The notes under the pieces: generated by a model | The model's database searches: none | Seen by the model: only the letters and a program-made list of their open reading frames with translations | What the model was told of the DNA's origin: nothing | Assembly (NCBI GenBank): GCA_018821535.1 | Contig: JAHJLV010000016.1 | Location: 180,010-244,009 of the forward strand | DNA length: 64,000 nucleotides | Source: Pseudomonadota bacterium | GTDB taxonomy: Bacteria > Desulfobacterota > Desulfobacteria > Desulfobacterales > Desulfobacteraceae | Direction of reading: 5' to 3' | Position numbers and translations under genes: made by a program | In this document: in pieces, positions 61,645 to 64,000 of the stretch | Layout: each line of letters opens with the position of its first letter | Position numbering within the stretch: position 1 is the stretch's first letter

Positions 61645-61782
61645 TCCTCCTCATATTTACTTGCAAGAACTCAGCAGATCAGATGGAGTTGCAAACCAGA
61701 TCAAATAAAAAAAAGCTGAGGCTAAAAAGCGTGGAATAAACGATATCTGTGACCTGACCCTGTTGTCAAGAATTTATCATCT

Positions 61783-62562
61783 TCACAGAAAAGCAGATAG
61801 GGTTTGAGCAGATTTTTCTTCCAACATTTTATCAATCAATTTTGATATTTTATTCTGGAGATTTTCAATGGCAGTGTACTGCGGTGTTTGTTCTTTATTA
61901 TCCGCTTTCATCCGGCCAGAATGATGCCTGAAAAGTTTATCCACTGTTTTTTGAAGATTCTCAAAAAATGTTTCATCATATTTTTCAAGTTTTTTCATGG
62001 GCAGGATTTCAGGTTCCGGCAAAGACGCTTTTGAGGATGATATTCCTCTTTGCGCCTGGAATTCAGATTGCATGGCATAGGATTTTTCATAGGTGAGATC
62101 CGCTGCATACATGGATATTGAATCATACTCCCCCATCGCGCGTGCATCAGCAACAGCACCTTCCATATCACCTTCAGCCATTTGAGAAATGATGTCATCA
62201 ATCCCTTTGACAATGTTTTCGATATCAGCCAGCTCTTCTTCATTCAGATCCCCGGAAACAGAAAAAGCAAAGCGTTCTCCGGAAGCCAGTGTGATTTCAC
62301 GGATATTCTGACTGACCGCAACAGTGCCGGTTTCTGTTTTAAGCGCACCTTTGCTGTCATACAGATAAGAATCCATCCTGGCATAGCTGCTGGATGACAA
62401 GGTAACCAGATCCCCCTCTTTTGTTTTTATGGTCAGACCGGCCTTCATATGCTCGGATACACTTAAAGACTGTTTTCGCACATAAGATGAAAACTGCGCA
62501 TCAGAAAGGGCTTCCTGCCGGACAGATGCAGGTGTCATGGCCTGGCTGTGTATGGTATTCAT
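61783..62562 (-). CDS. Hypothetical protein with acidic helical repeat region
   Basis: 259 residues, not recognised. It has no signal peptide or membrane segment. The first 120 residues look beta-rich (AGLTIKTKEGDLVTLSSSSYARMDSYLYDSKG, REITLASGERFAFSVSG). Then comes an acidic helix (DLNEEELADIENIVKGIDDIISQMAEGDMEGAVADA), followed by a charged helical C-terminus with a coiled-coil look (ENLQNKISKLIDKMLEE). A similar arrangement occurs in small families of uncharacterised Gram-negative proteins, but I cannot name one. GGGAGA precedes the ATG. It has no operon partner; the icmF start is 118 bp away. Confidence 0.7.
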   Translation of the reverse strand: MNTIHSQAMTPASVRQEALSDAQFSSYVRKQSLSVSEHMKAGLTIKTKEGDLVTLSSSSYARMDSYLYDSKGALKTETGTVAVSQNIREITLASGERFAFSVSGDLNEEELADIENIVKGIDDIISQMAEGDMEGAVADARAMGEYDSISMYAADLTYEKSYAMQSEFQAQRGISSSKASLPEPEILPMKKLEKYDETFFENLQKTVDKLFRHHSGRMKADNKEQTPQYTAIENLQNKISKLIDKMLEEKSAQTLSAFL

Positions 62563-62743
62563 GGTCTGTCTCCCTAAAAAATCCGGAATTTGCTGTATAT
62601 TCCAAATGAATTGTTTATCGACAGGAAACCAAAAAATATGAACTGCTTTTCTGTTTTTTAAAAAAATATTATGCGCAATTTTTTTTTACTGTTATACATA
62701 AACTCTTTAATGCAGTTGAATAAAAAAACGCAGGATCAGGCAA

Positions 62744-63556
62744 ATGGACACCTTTGGTTTTACCCGAAAAAAATTTCTGTCACTTACCCCTGAAAACCAG
62801 CACAGGCATCTTGTGCAATGGCTGTCTGCCGTTTATCAGAAACTGACCACCAACCGGATCACCACAGCCGGATTTGATCAGTTGTGTGAACACTACAATC
62901 AGATTCTAAAATGGGGCGGCATGATGCCTTTTAACTGCCCGGAAAGCACTGAAACCAGAATCCGGCTGGAATGTATCTCGGACGCCATTCATTTTCACCG
63001 GTGCAAAGCAGGTCTTTTTTGTATGGATCATGCCCTGCTCACCCCTGTTCAGACAGATGACAGTAACAGGGCCATCCTGCGACTGGACTGCCACATTGCC
63101 CTGGATGGACTGAGAAGCCTGTTTAATGTCGGGTCCATTTTCAGGGTCTGTGAGGCAGCTGGATTTTCATCTGTGATCCTTGGCAATACCCTGGGAAAAG
63201 AAAATGAAAAAATAAAAAAAACAGCCATGGGCGCGCACGATTGGATAACACAGGAAAAAACCGGTGATCTGGCGCAGACCCTTCTTCAAAAAAAAGAAAA
63301 GGGATATAAAATCATCGGTGTCGAAACCATGCCAGCGGCCTGCGCTTTTGATAAATTTGAATGGCCCCAAAAAAGCATTATTGTTCTGGGAAATGAGGAA
63401 TACGGAATCTCATCCCATGTCCTGAAAATCTGCGATGAATATGTATGCATCCCCATGTATGGAAATAAAAACTCGATAAATGTCGCCAACAGCGCTGCCA
63501 TCATCTGTTTTCACATGGCAGGTGCTCTGGCGGATGGGACTTGTCAAAATTCTTAA
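62744..63556 (+). CDS. TrmH/SpoU-family RNA 2'-O-methyltransferase
   Basis: 270 residues. The C-terminal 160 residues hold the three knot motifs: LFNVGSIFRVCEAAGF, IIVLGNEEYGIS and IPMYGNKNSINVANSAAII. The first 110 residues are helical and unlike the L30e domain of RlmB. It likely methylates the ribose of a tRNA or rRNA nucleotide; the target is unknown. Start ATG 62744 has an AGG upstream. It is distinct from RlmB at 40338. Confidence 0.88.
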   Translation: MDTFGFTRKKFLSLTPENQHRHLVQWLSAVYQKLTTNRITTAGFDQLCEHYNQILKWGGMMPFNCPESTETRIRLECISDAIHFHRCKAGLFCMDHALLTPVQTDDSNRAILRLDCHIALDGLRSLFNVGSIFRVCEAAGFSSVILGNTLGKENEKIKKTAMGAHDWITQEKTGDLAQTLLQKKEKGYKIIGVETMPAACAFDKFEWPQKSIIVLGNEEYGISSHVLKICDEYVCIPMYGNKNSINVANSAAIICFHMAGALADGTCQNS

Positions 63557-63740
63557 GAACACATCTAAATGTTTCATATTTGTTAAAACCCAATATTATA
63601 AAATACAAATTCGTAGACTTTTTTCAAATAGTCAGGGCTATTTCAGCTATGGATATAGAGATGATAGGCTTTGGCTTAAAAATTGCTTTCCCGATTCAAT
63701 TGATGATGATTTTATAAACTTTGAATAGAAACGGAGACGC

Positions 63741-64000
63741 ATGAAACGCGATACAATATTGGACCTTCCATTCATCAAGCAATGGGCAACCCAAAAAAAT
63801 AATTATCTGACCGGATCTTTTAACGGGTTAAACCTGTATACCGCACTGCAGCCGATTTTCAGCCTGGCCCATAAACGGGTGGTCGGGTATGAGGCGCTCC
63901 TGAGAGTTAAAGACCAGGACTCCCAGTGGATCAGCCCTGCACCGCTGTTTGAAAATGGAAGCCACGCTTCCAAAATCATTCACCTGGACCGTCTCTGCCG
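63741..64000 (+). CDS. EAL-domain protein, N-terminal part (cut by the window end)
   Basis: The first 86 codons of a gene starting at ATG 63741, after GGAG. The peptide LNLYTALQPIFSLAHKRVVGYEALLRVKD carries the EAL signature (YEALLR) of c-di-GMP phosphodiesterases, preceded by only about 35 residues, so no sensor domain precedes it. The rest, including the metal and catalytic residues, is outside the window. Activity cannot be judged. Confidence 0.85.
   Translation, partial: MKRDTILDLPFIKQWATQKNNYLTGSFNGLNLYTALQPIFSLAHKRVVGYEALLRVKDQDSQWISPAPLFENGSHASKIIHLDRLC

Noticed and set aside
1..64000. CRISPR arrays, rRNA or tRNA genes
   Set aside because: None seen: no regular spaced repeats and no cloverleaf or rRNA signature recognised in the intergenic regions; a covariance-model search would be needed to be certain.

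Overview
This 64 kb window looks like chromosomal DNA of an anaerobic, Gram-negative Desulfobacterota bacterium, most likely a Desulfobacteraceae-type sulfate reducer. The reasons are an aldehyde:ferredoxin oxidoreductase (cut at the left edge), a small siroheme sulfite reductase of the low-spin assimilatory type, a single-domain CbiX chelatase, a molybdopterin oxidoreductase, NapGH-like ferredoxins with a Tat-targeted DUF362 protein, a fused B12 mutase (IcmF), Kdo/lipid A genes, and six histidine kinases, three of them complex membrane hybrid kinases. This placement is inference from gene content; no rRNA or tRNA gene was seen.

Layout. 1-4.0 kb: AOR tail, class II aldolase and a soluble hybrid kinase. 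4.1-6.6 kb: a DAHP synthase (aroF) behind a complete transcription attenuator whose 23-codon leader peptide has six Tyr codons, then an RlmL-like rRNA methyltransferase broken by a 10-A tract. 6.6-17.3 kb (minus strand): NifU-like scaffold, molybdopterin oxidoreductase, methyltransferase, glycosyltransferase, CbiX, NapGH-like polyferredoxin, DUF362, chemoreceptor, siroheme reductase. 17.4-26.4 kb (plus): RlmK-like methyltransferase, two hybrid kinases, fluoride channel, thioesterase, radical SAM protein, Zn-ribbon protein. 26.5-31.2 kb (minus): acetyl-CoA hydrolase/transferase, acyl-CoA dehydrogenase, IlvE. 31.4-38.5 kb: membrane protein, second radical SAM, MBL hydrolase, hybrid kinase, response regulator, sensorless kinase, EfpL. 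38.6-45.4 kb (minus): alpha/beta hydrolase, ComF, RlmB, Gmk, RemA-like, YicC, DUF4416, Trm112-like, MsbA, with waaA divergent. 46.9-49.2 kb: GAF protein, GpsA, YciI. 49.2-51.3 kb: an accessory-looking island with structured non-coding DNA, a 37-bp direct repeat 390 bp apart, an orphan antitoxin-like gene, VapBC and a GNAT. 51.4-64 kb: PAS/GAF kinase, TPR lipoprotein, an acyl-CoA cluster (HBD, thiolase, IcmF), an unrecognised protein, a TrmH-family methyltransferase and the start of an EAL protein.

The strongest non-obvious signal is the tyrosine attenuator before aroF (4184-4368). Leader peptide, antiterminator, protecting hairpin and terminator can all be read from the sequence, and the enzyme carries a Gly at the position that distinguishes Tyr-inhibited from Phe-inhibited isoenzymes. 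Next come the split of the RlmKL functions over two loci with a homopolymer frameshift in one, the repeat-flanked island at 49.4-50.2 kb, and a cysteine-cluster insertion in a kinase ATPase domain.
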